Positions 8,480 through 18,836 of a stretch of 64,000 bases of DNA are shown here, piece after piece. A program made the translations under genes and the position numbers. Numbering within the stretch: position 1 is the stretch's first letter; each line of letters opens with the position of its first letter. The stretch is from Bosea sp. 124 (lineage in GTDB: Bacteria; Pseudomonadota; Alphaproteobacteria; Rhizobiales; Beijerinckiaceae). The notes beneath the pieces are model-generated. The model made no database searches and had not been told where the DNA came from. It worked only from the letters and a program-made list of their open reading frames with translations. Where the stretch lies: positions 496,001 through 560,000 of the forward strand of contig NZ_PZZM01000001.1 in the NCBI RefSeq assembly GCF_003046175.1. The letters are read 5' to 3'.

Positions 8480-9364
8480 ATGCGATTTCTGAGCAGGACC
8501 CTAGCCACCGTGGCCGCATCGGCCCTCGCCGCCGCCGCGGCGACGATGCTCCCCGACAGCGCCATGGCCGGAACCGGCATGCCGAGCCCCTGGCAGTTGA
8601 ACCTGCAGGGCGCGGCGACCGAGGTCGCGCACTACATCCACTGGTTCCATGACTGGCTGAACGTGATCATCTTCGTGATCACGATCTTCGTGCTCGGCCT
8701 GCTGCTCTACGTGGCCTGGCGCTTCAACGAGAAGGCCAACCCGGTTCCTTCCAAGACCACGCACAACGCCCTGCTCGAGGTCGCCTGGACGGTGATCCCG
8801 GTGCTGATCCTCGTCGTGATCGCGATCCCCTCCTTCCGCCTGCTGAAGCTGCAGCTCGAGATTCCGCAGGCTGACATCACCATGAAGGTGACCGGAAAGC
8901 AGTGGTACTGGTCCTATGAATACGCCCAGGACGGCGGCGCCTTCGGCTTCGATTCGCTGATGCTCGACGAGAAGCAGCGCGCCGAGGCGATCGCAACCAA
9001 GAAGATCGCGGCCGAAGAGGCTCCGCGTCTGCTCGCCGTCGACAACGAGGCGGTGGTTCCGGTCGGCAAGGTCGTGCGCGTGCAGGTCACCGGCGCCGAC
9101 GTGATCCACAAGTTCACCGTGCCGTCCTTCGGCATCAAGATCGACGCGATCCCGGGTCGCCTCAACGAGACCTGGTTCAAGGCCGATCGCGAGGGCATCT
9201 ATTACGGCCAGTGCTCGTTCATCTGCGGACAGAACCACGCCTATATGCCGATCGCCTTCCGCGTCGTCAGCCCGGAGCGCTACGCCGCCTGGCTCGCCGA
9301 ATCGAAGCAGAAATTCGCCAATGCCGGCGATGCCGCCGGCAAGGTCGCCGCCGCGACCAAGTGA
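8480..9364 (+). CDS. coxB: Cytochrome c oxidase subunit II
   Basis: 294 residues. A signal peptide (MRFLSRTLATVAASAL...SAMA) precedes two membrane segments (VIIFVITIFVLGLLLYVAW and LLEVAWTVIPVLILVVIA) and a periplasmic CuA domain. The CuA ligands are in DVIHKFTVPSFG and GQCSFICGQNHAYMPI. The aromatic patch KQWYWSYEY for electron entry is present. An acidic/basic insert between the aromatic patch and the CuA core is usual for alphaproteobacteria. In-frame ATGs at 8447 and 8456 are alternatives; the chosen one directly precedes the signal peptide. First gene of the oxidase operon. Confidence 0.95.
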   Translation: MRFLSRTLATVAASALAAAAATMLPDSAMAGTGMPSPWQLNLQGAATEVAHYIHWFHDWLNVIIFVITIFVLGLLLYVAWRFNEKANPVPSKTTHNALLEVAWTVIPVLILVVIAIPSFRLLKLQLEIPQADITMKVTGKQWYWSYEYAQDGGAFGFDSLMLDEKQRAEAIATKKIAAEEAPRLLAVDNEAVVPVGKVVRVQVTGADVIHKFTVPSFGIKIDAIPGRLNETWFKADREGIYYGQCSFICGQNHAYMPIAFRVVSPERYAAWLAESKQKFANAGDAAGKVAAATK

Positions 9365-9374
9365 AAGCCGTTAA

Positions 9375-11087
<1,713 letters not shown>

Positions 11088-11095
11088 TACGAGGA

Positions 11096-11122
11096 GGCGG
11101 CGGGCCCCACCGGCCCGCCGCC
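11096..11122 (+). other. Strong GC hairpin directly after coxA
   Basis: Perfect 11-base stem GGCGGCGGGCC/GGCCCGCCGCC with a five-base loop, nine bases after the coxA stop and inside the coxA-ctaB gap. No T-run follows. It could attenuate transcription into the assembly genes or protect the coxBA part of the mRNA. Confidence 0.7.
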
Positions 11123-11230
11123 ACCCCTCTCCCGAGCGCCCTCCGCCAGGGCTTTCCGGAGACGGGCGGCCCAGCCGCACACAGCCGACGGCGCATGCGT
11201 GCGCTTTCAGGAATCGAGACGACGAAGTTC

Positions 11231-12178
11231 ATGTCCGCTGCCTTCGACACCCGCACCGACGGCGTTGCCCTGACCTCCACCGGCGAGGCGCGCGATTTTT
11301 TCGCGCTGCTGAAACCGCGGGTGATGTCGCTCGTCGTGATCACGGCGCTCGCCGGCATGGCGACGGCGCCGGGCTCGGTGCATCCGGTGATCGCGCTCGC
11401 CTCGCTGCTCGCGATCGCGGTCGGCGCCGGAGCCTCCGGCTGCCTCAACATGTGGTACGACGCCGATATCGACGTGCTGATGAGCCGCACGGCCAAGCGC
11501 CCGATTCCGGCCGGCCGCGTGCTGCCCTCCGAGGCGCTGGCCTTCGGCCTGACGCTGTCGATCGGCGCTGTGCTGGTGCTCGGGCTCGTCGCCAATGTGC
11601 TGGCGGCCGGGATGCTGGCCTTCACGATCTTCTTCTATGCCGTCGTCTATTCGATGTGGCTGAAGCGCTGGACGCCGCAGAACATCGTCATCGGCGGCGC
11701 GGCCGGGGCGTTTCCGCCGATGATCGGCGAGGCCGTCGTCACCGGCGATCTCGGCTGGCACTCGGTCGTCCTGTTCGCAATCATCTTCCTGTGGACCCCT
11801 CCGCATTTCTGGGCGCTGGCGCTGGTCAAGTCGGCCGATTATGCGCGCGCCGGCATTCCGATGATGCCGAATGTCGCCGGCCCGGCCGCGACGCGCCGGC
11901 AGATCGTGGCGTATTCGCTGGTGATGGCGCCGGTCGCCGTGCTGCCGGCCCTGATGGGTTTCGGCGGGCTCGCCTATCTCGTCGTCTCGGTCACGACCGG
12001 GCTGGCGATGATCGCGCTTGCCATCCGCGTCTGGCGGACGACCGAGGGCGAGGCAGCGGTCAAGGCCTGCTATTCGCTGTTCGGCTTCTCGATCCTCTAT
12101 CTCTTCGGGCTTTTCGCCGTGCTGCTGGTCGAGAACGGTCTCGGCCTGATGTGGGCTCTGCCAAAGGTGTTCGGATGA
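11231..12178 (+). CDS. ctaB: Protoheme IX farnesyltransferase (heme O synthase)
   Basis: 315 residues, a multi-pass UbiA-superfamily prenyltransferase that adds farnesyl to heme b for the oxidase. The metal/diphosphate motif [20 protein letters not shown] and the second acidic loop [14 protein letters not shown] are visible. It starts with [17 protein letters not shown], typical of CtaB. An ATG at 11195 would extend it by 12 residues; neither site has a strong ribosome site. The stop overlaps the start of the next gene by four bases. Confidence 0.94.
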   Translation: MSAAFDTRTDGVALTSTGEARDFFALLKPRVMSLVVITALAGMATAPGSVHPVIALASLLAIAVGAGASGCLNMWYDADIDVLMSRTAKRPIPAGRVLPSEALAFGLTLSIGAVLVLGLVANVLAAGMLAFTIFFYAVVYSMWLKRWTPQNIVIGGAAGAFPPMIGEAVVTGDLGWHSVVLFAIIFLWTPPHFWALALVKSADYARAGIPMMPNVAGPAATRRQIVAYSLVMAPVAVLPALMGFGGLAYLVVSVTTGLAMIALAIRVWRTTEGEAAVKACYSLFGFSILYLFGLFAVLLVENGLGLMWALPKVFG

Positions 12179-12348
12179 GCGAGCCGCGCAAACAGCCGGT
12201 CGCGCCCGCCGCCTTCTCGCCGGAGGATATGGCGCGCCGCAGACGCCGCTCGATCGCTCTGGCGCTCGTGCTCGGCGGGCTCGTGGTGTTCTTCTTCGTG
12301 GTGACGCTGGTGAAGACCGGCCCAGCCATCATGAACAGGCCGCTGTGA
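12175..12348 (+). CDS. CoxF-like small membrane protein of the oxidase operon
   Basis: 57 residues: a basic N-terminal stretch ([10 protein letters not shown]) and one membrane segment ([18 protein letters not shown]), short C-tail. It overlaps ctaB by ATGA and is followed by ctaG with a one-base TGATG overlap, so it is translated with the assembly genes. Such a one-helix protein is regularly found at this spot in Hyphomicrobiales and is often called CoxF; its function is not established. Confidence 0.8.
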   Translation: MSEPRKQPVAPAAFSPEDMARRRRRSIALALVLGGLVVFFFVVTLVKTGPAIMNRPL

Positions 12349-12992
12349 TGAGCGCCGCCCGTCCCGCCCCGCAGACACCAAAAAATCTCGGCCGCACGGC
12401 GCTGATCTGCGCCGGCGTCGCCATGGGCATGACCGGGCTCTCCTTCGCGGCCGTGCCGCTCTATGACATGTTCTGCAAGGCGACGGGCTTCGGCGGCACG
12501 CCGATGACGGGAACGGCCGGCGCGGGCACGATCCTGGACCGGACGATGTCGGTGCGCTTCGATGCCAATGTCGCGCCGGGGCTGGGCTGGAAATTCGAAC
12601 CCGAAAGCCCCGAGATCAGCTTACGCGTCGGCGAGACCAAGACGGTGTTCTACAAGATCACCAACCGCACCGACCGGGCCTCGACGGGGATCGCGAGCTA
12701 CAATATCGCGCCCGAGAAAGGCGCGGCCTTCTTCGTGAAGATCCAGTGCTTCTGCTTCACCGAGCATACACTGCAACCGGGCGAGAGCCTGGAAGCGCCG
12801 GTCGTGTTCTATATCGACCCCGAGATCGCGGCGAATCGCGAGCTCGACGGGCTGAAGGCAATCACGCTGTCCTACACCTATTTCGCCTCCAAGGCGGGGC
12901 AGCCGCTCGCCCAGAGCGGGGGCAACCCCGGCAAGGGTGAGCCAGGCAAGGGTGACTCGGGCACGGGTGACTCGGGCAAATCGAACCTGTAA
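12348..12992 (+). CDS. ctaG: Cytochrome c oxidase assembly protein CtaG/Cox11 (CuB insertion)
   Basis: 214 residues. One N-terminal membrane anchor ([22 protein letters not shown]) with the conserved [10 protein letters not shown] behind it, then a periplasmic beta-sandwich with the copper motif [12 protein letters not shown]. This delivers copper to the CuB site of CoxA. The last about 25 residues ([19 protein letters not shown]) are a repetitive Gly/Lys/Asp tail beyond the family domain, encoded by near-direct DNA repeats at about 12926-12985. The ATG at 12348 is used; GTG one codon earlier is possible. Confidence 0.95.
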   Translation: MSAARPAPQTPKNLGRTALICAGVAMGMTGLSFAAVPLYDMFCKATGFGGTPMTGTAGAGTILDRTMSVRFDANVAPGLGWKFEPESPEISLRVGETKTVFYKITNRTDRASTGIASYNIAPEKGAAFFVKIQCFCFTEHTLQPGESLEAPVVFYIDPEIAANRELDGLKAITLSYTYFASKAGQPLAQSGGNPGKGEPGKGDSGTGDSGKSNL

Positions 12993-13044
12993 ATATCGGC
13001 GCCGGAAACGAGCGCTGCAAAGTCGGACGCGGAGACTGATTACG

Positions 13045-13908
13045 ATGGCCGGGGCCCATACCAAGAACCACGACTACCACCTCGTCGATCCGAGCCCCTG
13101 GCCGCTCGTCGGCTCGATCAGCGCGACGATCATGATGACCGGCGCGGTGATGTGGATGAAGGCGATGACGCTGGGCGGCATGAAGCTCGGCCCGCTCGTC
13201 TTCGGCATCGGCCTGCTCGGCGTGCTCTACACCTTCCTCGCCTGGTGGATGGACGTGGTGCGGGAGGCCGAGCACGAGGGCCACCATACCCGCGTCGTCC
13301 AGATGCATCACCGCTACGGCATGATGATGTTCATCGCCTCGGAGGTGATGTTCTTCGTCGCCTGGTTCTGGGCGTTCTTCGATGCGAGCCTGTTTTCGGG
13401 CGAGCACATCAACTATCTTCGCTACGATTTCACCGGCGGCGTCTGGCCCCCCAAGGGCATCCAGACCTTCGACCCCTGGCATCTGCCGCTGCTCAATACG
13501 CTGATCCTGTTGACATCGGGCACGACCGTCACCTGGGCGCATCACGCGCTGATCCATGGCGACCGCGCCGGGTTGAAGCAGGGCCTGTGGCTGACCGTGA
13601 TCCTCGGCGTCCTGTTCACGATCTGTCAGGTCTACGAGTATTCGCACGCCTCCTTCGCCTTCAGCGGCCACATCTATGGCGCGACCTTCTTCATGGCGAC
13701 GGGCTTCCATGGCGCGCATGTGGTGATCGGCACGATCTTCCTGGCGATCTGCCTGTACCGGGCCTATCTCGGCCACTTCAAGCCGGAGCAGCATCTCGGA
13801 TTCGAGTTCGCCGCCTGGTACTGGCACTTCGTCGACGTGGTCTGGCTGTTCCTGTTCGCCGCGATCTATGTCTGGGCCGCGGGCGCCGGCGGCCCCGCCG
13901 CGCACTGA
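13045..13908 (+). CDS. coxC: Cytochrome c oxidase subunit III
   Basis: 287 residues with seven membrane helices, first helix [20 protein letters not shown]. Conserved motifs include [36 protein letters not shown] and the C-terminal [19 protein letters not shown] ribosome site precedes the ATG by about ten bases. The gene ends the structural part of the oxidase operon and is followed by an inverted repeat. Confidence 0.96.
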   Translation: MAGAHTKNHDYHLVDPSPWPLVGSISATIMMTGAVMWMKAMTLGGMKLGPLVFGIGLLGVLYTFLAWWMDVVREAEHEGHHTRVVQMHHRYGMMMFIASEVMFFVAWFWAFFDASLFSGEHINYLRYDFTGGVWPPKGIQTFDPWHLPLLNTLILLTSGTTVTWAHHALIHGDRAGLKQGLWLTVILGVLFTICQVYEYSHASFAFSGHIYGATFFMATGFHGAHVVIGTIFLAICLYRAYLGHFKPEQHLGFEFAAWYWHFVDVVWLFLFAAIYVWAAGAGGPAAH

Positions 13909-13936
13909 GCCGGCGAGACGCCTGACAGCTTTATGG

Positions 13937-13958
13937 AAAGGCGGCCTCGGCCGCCTTT
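13937..13958 (+). terminator. Inverted repeat after coxC, weak terminator candidate
   Basis: AAAGGCGGC and GCCGCCTTT pair perfectly around CTCG. The 3' arm ends in TTT but no longer T-run follows, and the DUF983 gene begins 20 bases later, so read-through is likely. Confidence 0.5.
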
Positions 13959-13977
13959 CGCATTTCGGGAGGCCGCC

Positions 13978-14367
13978 ATGGCCGACGACCAGCACAGCCT
14001 GCCCTCGCCCTATTCGACCGGCCTTTCCGGCCGCTGCCCGCGCTGCGGCGAAGGCAAGCTGTTCGACGGCTTTTTGAAGGTGCGCCCGCGCTGCTCCGCC
14101 TGCGGGCTGGATTTCAGCTTCGCCGATTCGGCTGACGGCCCGGCCGTGTTCATCATGCTGATCGCCGGGTTCACCGTGCTCGGGGCCGCGCTTTATGTCG
14201 AGATCGCCTATGAGCCGCCGATCTGGCTGCATCTGGTAATCTGGCTGCCGCTCGCCGTGATCGTCTGTCTCGCCCTGCTGCGCCCGATGAAGGGGCTCGC
14301 CGTCGCCTTGCAATATGCCCACAAGGCCGAGGAAGGCCGGCTCGACAAAGGCGGGCCCGACGCGTGA
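13978..14367 (+). CDS. DUF983 family membrane protein with zinc ribbon
   Basis: 129 residues. Two CxxC pairs (CPRCGEG and CSACGLDF) form a probable zinc ribbon, followed by two membrane helices (VFIMLIAGFTVLGAALYV, LHLVIWLPLAVIVCLALL). Always close to cox genes in Hyphomicrobiales, so a role in oxidase biogenesis is inferred; no activity is known. GGGAGG six bases before the ATG fixes the start. Its stop overlaps the SURF1 start (GTGA). Confidence 0.9.
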   Translation: MADDQHSLPSPYSTGLSGRCPRCGEGKLFDGFLKVRPRCSACGLDFSFADSADGPAVFIMLIAGFTVLGAALYVEIAYEPPIWLHLVIWLPLAVIVCLALLRPMKGLAVALQYAHKAEEGRLDKGGPDA

Positions 14368-15140
14368 GCGACGTCGCCCCACGCGCCGGAGCCGGGCGGC
14401 GGCTGTTCTGGCCGGCTCTGCTCTCGCTCATCGGCGTCGCGATCCTGTGCACGCTGGGCGTCTGGCAGATCGCGCGCATGAGCGAGAAGCGCGTCTTCAT
14501 CGACCGGCTCTCCGCGCAAGCCGCCGGCGCGCCTGCCGCAATGCCCGCCGCGTCCGGATGGGCAGCGCTCGACCCAGCCGCGCTCGACCTGACGCGGGTG
14601 ACCGCTCAGGGCAGCTTCATCGACGGGCCCGTCGCCGGCGTGCGCACCACCATCGCCGCCGGCGGGCCGGGGACGCGCCAGCTTTCGGGCTTCGGACGCT
14701 GGATCTTCCAGGGTTTTCGACTGGCCGACGGCGGCGTCGTGCTGATCAATCGCGGCTTCGTTCCGGAGAGCCGGCTCGGCGAGATCAAGCCCGCCAGCGG
14801 CCCCGCGACCGTGACCGGCTTCCTGCGAACACCGGAAGGACGCGGCTCCTTCACGCCGTCCGACCTGCCGGCGCAGCGCGAATTCTACACGCGCGACCCG
14901 ACCGCCATCGCCGCCTCACTGGGATTGGGACCAGCCGCGCCGTTCTATCTGGAAGCCGAGCGCCAGGGCGACGGGCTGACCCCGCCGGCCGGCGTCAATG
15001 CAAAGGAACTGATCGCCCGCATTCCCGATAATCACCTGTCCTATGCGCTGACCTGGTTCGGGCTGGCGGCGACGCTGATCGGGGTATTTGCGGCGTTTGC
15101 CTGGCAGGGCCGGGGTGCGAGCGATGGAAGCGGTTCCTAG
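14364..15140 (+). CDS. SURF1 family protein, cytochrome oxidase assembly (heme a delivery)
   Basis: 258 residues, GTG start overlapping the upstream stop by four bases. Two membrane helices at the ends (LLSLIGVAILCTLGVWQIAR and LTWFGLAATLIGVFAAFAW) enclose a periplasmic domain with SURF1 signatures GVWQ, LINRGFVP and NHLSYALTWFGLA. The protein presents heme a to subunit I. It is the last oxidase gene before a 214-base gap and thrC. Confidence 0.94.
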   Translation: MSDVAPRAGAGRRLFWPALLSLIGVAILCTLGVWQIARMSEKRVFIDRLSAQAAGAPAAMPAASGWAALDPAALDLTRVTAQGSFIDGPVAGVRTTIAAGGPGTRQLSGFGRWIFQGFRLADGGVVLINRGFVPESRLGEIKPASGPATVTGFLRTPEGRGSFTPSDLPAQREFYTRDPTAIAASLGLGPAAPFYLEAERQGDGLTPPAGVNAKELIARIPDNHLSYALTWFGLAATLIGVFAAFAWQGRGASDGSGS

Positions 15141-15151
15141 CCTGCTCTTCC

Positions 15152-15246
15152 CGTCATGGCCGGCTTATTCCGATCATTCACGTCTTCGCCGGTCGGGGCC
15201 TGAGTTCAGGACGTGGATGCCCGCCACGAGGGCGCGCTCATGATGG
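15152..15246. repeat. Degenerate palindromic intergenic element upstream of thrC
   Basis: Begins with CCGTCATGGCCGGC and ends near CGCTCATGATG, with an inner dyad CACGTCTT/AGGACGTG. It resembles a decayed member of a common Hyphomicrobiales intergenic repeat. The two ends no longer pair well. Confidence 0.45.
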
Positions 15247-15354
15247 TGCGCTGCACCAACGGCTTTCCGCGCTGTGCCTTTTGCCCAAACCGGCGGAGCG
15301 GCCTATAGCTTCTGGCACGATCACCGAAAGCCCAGACCACCGAGACCCGACGCC

Positions 15355-16770
15355 GTGCTGCATGTGTCCACCCGCGGAGAGGCTCCTGCCCTCTCCTTCT
15401 CCGACGCCCTGCTGGCCGGGCTCGCCCGTGATGGTGGGCTTTATGTCCCGAAGGCCTGGCCGACGCTGTCGCCCGACGAGATCGTGGGCTTCTCCGGCCA
15501 GAGCTATGCTGAAGTCGCAGAGCGGGTCATCGGCTCACTCGCCGATGGCGACATCGAGGACACGGCGCTGTCGGCGATGATCGCCGAGGCTTACGCCACC
15601 TTCCGGCATCCGGCCGTCTGCCCGCTCAACCAGATCGGCGACAACCTGTTCGTGCTGGAGCTGTTCCACGGCCCGACGCTCGCCTTCAAGGATGTGGCGA
15701 TGCAGTTGCTTGGGCGGCTGATGGACCATGTGCTCGGCTTGCGCGGCGAGCGCGCGACCATCGTCGGCGCGACCTCGGGCGACACCGGCGGTGCCGCGAT
15801 CGACGCCTTCAAGGGGCTGAGCTGCGTCGACGTCTTCATCCTCTATCCGCAGGGCCGCGTCTCCGACGTGCAACGCCGGCAGATGACGACGGTCGAGGCC
15901 GACAACGTTCATGCCATCGCCGTCGAAGGCACCTTCGACGACTGCCAGAACCTGGTGAAGGCGCTGTTCAACCACCACGCCTTCCGCGACGAGATCGGGC
16001 TGTCGGGCGTGAACTCGATCAACTGGGCCCGGATCGCGGCGCAGGTGGTCTATTACTTCACCTCGGCGGTCTCGCTCGGGGCGCCGGGCCGCAAGGTCTC
16101 CTTCGCCGTTCCCACCGGCAATTTCGGCGACGTGCTCGCCGGCTTCGTCGCCAAGCGGATGGGCTTGCCGATCGAGCGCCTGCTGATCGGCACCAACAGC
16201 AACGACATCCTGGCCCGGACGCTGGCCAGCGGCTCCTATGAGATGAAGGGCGTGCACGCCACGACCTCGCCCTCGATGGATATCCAGATCTCCTCGAATT
16301 TCGAGCGGCTGCTGTTCGAGGTGCATGGCCGCGACGGCGCCGCCGTCCGCCGGCTGATGCAGTCGCTGCAGCAATCCGGCCGTTTCGAGATCGCGCCCGG
16401 TCCGCTTGCCGCGATTCGAGCCGAGTTCGACGCGGTCGGCATCGACGAAGCCGCGACCACAGCTGAAATTGGCCGGACCTGGCGCGAGGCCGGCTATCTG
16501 CTCGATCCGCATACGGCTGTCGGTGTGGCTGCCGCGCGGGGAGGTCTCGCACGCGATCCGTCGACGCCGATGATCGTGCTGGGCACCGCCCATCCGGCCA
16601 AGTTCCCCGCGGCGGTGAAGGCCGCGAGCAGCGTGACACCCGCTTTGCCCGCCCATCTCGGCGATTTGATGGAGCGCCGGGAGCGCTTCACCCTGCTGCC
16701 GAACGACCAGAGCGCGATCGAGGCCTTCGTGCGGGCGAAAGCCCGCGCCGTCCGGGGAGTGGCGGCATGA
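15355..16770 (+). CDS. thrC: Threonine synthase
   Basis: 471 residues. It converts O-phosphohomoserine to threonine with PLP bound to the lysine in GPTLAFKDVAMQLLG. The phosphate loop GATSGDTGGAAIDAFKG and the NFGDVLAGFVAKRMGLP segment are typical of the long bacterial form. Start: a GTG giving LHVSTRGEAPALSF, which matches the family opening; the longer open frame upstream encodes no recognisable sequence. Homoserine kinase (thrB) lies 11 kb away on the other strand. The stop overlaps the next ATG (ATGA). Confidence 0.95.
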   Translation: MLHVSTRGEAPALSFSDALLAGLARDGGLYVPKAWPTLSPDEIVGFSGQSYAEVAERVIGSLADGDIEDTALSAMIAEAYATFRHPAVCPLNQIGDNLFVLELFHGPTLAFKDVAMQLLGRLMDHVLGLRGERATIVGATSGDTGGAAIDAFKGLSCVDVFILYPQGRVSDVQRRQMTTVEADNVHAIAVEGTFDDCQNLVKALFNHHAFRDEIGLSGVNSINWARIAAQVVYYFTSAVSLGAPGRKVSFAVPTGNFGDVLAGFVAKRMGLPIERLLIGTNSNDILARTLASGSYEMKGVHATTSPSMDIQISSNFERLLFEVHGRDGAAVRRLMQSLQQSGRFEIAPGPLAAIRAEFDAVGIDEAATTAEIGRTWREAGYLLDPHTAVGVAAARGGLARDPSTPMIVLGTAHPAKFPAAVKAASSVTPALPAHLGDLMERRERFTLLPNDQSAIEAFVRAKARAVRGVAA

Positions 16771-18146
16771 GCGACGGCAAGAGCGAGGGCGAGGGCAAGA
16801 GCGCAGGAATGAGCGCGACGGGACCGGCCGAGATCGCCGAAGTCCCGGCCGCCGGCAGGCAGGGCGCGCATGACCCCGATGTCGGGCTGACGACGCTGCC
16901 CTCCGGCCTGCGCGTCGTCTCGCAGCGCATGGAGCATGCGGCGACGGTCTCGCTCGGGATCTGGATCGGCTCGGGCTCGCGCGACGAACTGCCCCATGAG
17001 CACGGCCTCGCCCATCTGCTCGAACACATGGCCTTCAAGGGCACGGCGCGGCGCAACGCGCTCCAGATCGCCGAGGAGATCGAGAGCGTCGGCGGCGATC
17101 TCAATGCCGCGACCAGCGTCGAATATACCTGCTACACCGCCCGCGTGCTCGGCTCGGACCTGCCGCTCGCCGTCGACATCCTCGCCGACATCCTGACCGC
17201 GTCATCCCTCACCGAGGAGGAGTTGAAGCGCGAGAAGGGCGTGATCCTGCAGGAAATCGGGGCCGTCCAGGATACGCCGGACGATCTCGTCTATGACCGC
17301 TTCCTGCAAGCGGCTTTCCCGGACCAGCCGCTCGGCCGCCCGATCCTCGGCACGGCGAAAACGGTCAAGGGCTTCACGCCCGACGCCATCCGCGCCTATC
17401 TCGCCCGCAACTACCACGCCGGCAACATGGTGCTCGCGGCGTCCGGCGCCGTCGACCATGACGAGCTCGTCAAGCTGGCCGAGACGCATCTCGCCGCATT
17501 GCCGAAAAGCCCGGCGACCCCGCCGGCGCGCGAGGATGGCCACTATCTCGGCGGCGAGGCCCGGATCGGCAGCGACGAGGAGCAGGTGCATCTCGTCCTC
17601 GGCTTCCCGGGACAGGCCTTCAAGGACGGCGCGCATTATCCGCTGCAGATCTTCTCCTCGGTGCTCGGCGGCGGGTTGTCGTCACGACTGTTCCAGGAGG
17701 TGCGCGAGCGGCGCGGGCTTGCCTATGCGATCGACGCCTTCCATTGGCCCTTCTCCGATTGCGGCGTGTTCGGCATCGGGGCCGGCACGGCGCCGGAGGA
17801 TGTCGGGGAGCTGATCGAGGTCGCGCTTGGCTGCCTGCGGCAGGCGGCGGAGGACACGACCGAAGCCGAGGTCGCGCGGGCGCGGGCCCAGATGAAGGTC
17901 GGACTCCTGGCCTCTCTGGAAAGCCCCGGCGGCAAGCTCGAACAGATGGCGCGGCAGGTCCTGCTGTTCGGGCGCGCGATCCCCCGCGAGGAACTCGCCG
18001 CGCGGCTGGATGCGGTGACGCTCGCGGATGTGCGGGCGGCCGGGCGATCGCTGCTCGGCCACCAGCCCACGGTCGCAGCCGTCGGGCCGCTTCAGGGCTT
18101 GCCTCCGGCCAAACGGCTGCGGCACGCGGCCCGGGCAGCGGATTGA
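16767..18146 (+). CDS. M16 family zinc metalloprotease (processing peptidase-like)
   Basis: 459 residues with the inverted zinc motif HLLEHMAFKGT and the distal glutamate region in EEIESVGGDLNAATSVEYT. The C-terminal half has the Arg/Tyr-type loop GGGLSSRLFQEVRERRGLAY. This single-chain form resembles the beta subunit of mitochondrial processing peptidase and normally sits after thrC in this order. The first about 45 residues (Gly/Ser/Lys-rich) precede the domain and may be an over-called start; ATG at 16809 is an alternative. Substrate unknown. Confidence 0.92.
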   Translation: MSDGKSEGEGKSAGMSATGPAEIAEVPAAGRQGAHDPDVGLTTLPSGLRVVSQRMEHAATVSLGIWIGSGSRDELPHEHGLAHLLEHMAFKGTARRNALQIAEEIESVGGDLNAATSVEYTCYTARVLGSDLPLAVDILADILTASSLTEEELKREKGVILQEIGAVQDTPDDLVYDRFLQAAFPDQPLGRPILGTAKTVKGFTPDAIRAYLARNYHAGNMVLAASGAVDHDELVKLAETHLAALPKSPATPPAREDGHYLGGEARIGSDEEQVHLVLGFPGQAFKDGAHYPLQIFSSVLGGGLSSRLFQEVRERRGLAYAIDAFHWPFSDCGVFGIGAGTAPEDVGELIEVALGCLRQAAEDTTEAEVARARAQMKVGLLASLESPGGKLEQMARQVLLFGRAIPREELAARLDAVTLADVRAAGRSLLGHQPTVAAVGPLQGLPPAKRLRHAARAAD

Positions 18147-18150
18147 GGCC

Positions 18151-18750
18151 ATGGCGCTCTTCCGCTTCTCGACAGAGCCGCCGACGCGCCCCCTGCTACG
18201 GACACAGAAGCTGATCCTGCGAGCGCCGCAGGCGAGCGATTACGCCGCCTGGGCCGTGCTGCGGATGGAGAGCCGCGAGTTCCTGACGCCTTGGGAGCCG
18301 ACCTGGAACGAGGACGACCTCACGCGAACCTCGTTCCGCCTGAGGGTCAAGCGGGCCGCGCGCGAGATCGCTGCCGACGAGGCCTATTCGCTGTTCATCG
18401 TCGACGGGCGTTCCGAGGCGCTGCTTGGCGGGCTGACGCTCGGGCTCGTCCGGCGGGGCGTCGCGCAGGCCTGCACGCTGGGCTACTGGATGGGCCAGCG
18501 CCATTCCGGCAAGGGCTATATGACGGAGGCCGTGCGCGGCGCGCTGCGCTTCGCCTTCCAGGATCTGGCGCTGCACCGCGTCGAGGCCGCCTGCCTGCCC
18601 AACAACGAGCCCTCCCGCCGCCTGCTCGAACGCGTCGGCTTCCATAAGGAGGGCATGGCACGGGCCTATCTCAGGATCAACGGAAGCTGGGCCGACCACC
18701 TGCTCTACGGGGCGCTCGCGAGCGACAGGCTGCCGGGCGAGGCTCCGTGA
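18151..18750 (+). CDS. GNAT acetyltransferase, RimJ/RimL type
   Basis: 199 residues, four bases after the M16 gene. Typical ribosomal-protein N-acetyltransferase layout: [12 protein letters not shown] at the start, acetyl-CoA loop in [17 protein letters not shown], then [31 protein letters not shown]. The last part binds CoA and positions the target N-terminus. This thrC-M16-GNAT order is common in the group. The true substrate (ribosomal protein or another) cannot be told. Confidence 0.9.
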   Translation: MALFRFSTEPPTRPLLRTQKLILRAPQASDYAAWAVLRMESREFLTPWEPTWNEDDLTRTSFRLRVKRAAREIAADEAYSLFIVDGRSEALLGGLTLGLVRRGVAQACTLGYWMGQRHSGKGYMTEAVRGALRFAFQDLALHRVEAACLPNNEPSRRLLERVGFHKEGMARAYLRINGSWADHLLYGALASDRLPGEAP

Positions 18751-18836
18751 GCGGAGACGGTGCATCGCGCCCCTGCGGGGCGCCGGGTGCCTTGCCCTCG
18801 CCACGAGCCGCCGATAGGACTGTCGCCCGATACCGC

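Noticed and set aside
15240..15354. Short frame with four cysteine-rich codons before thrC
   Set aside because: No ribosome site, runs through a decayed repeat into the thrC start; likely non-coding.
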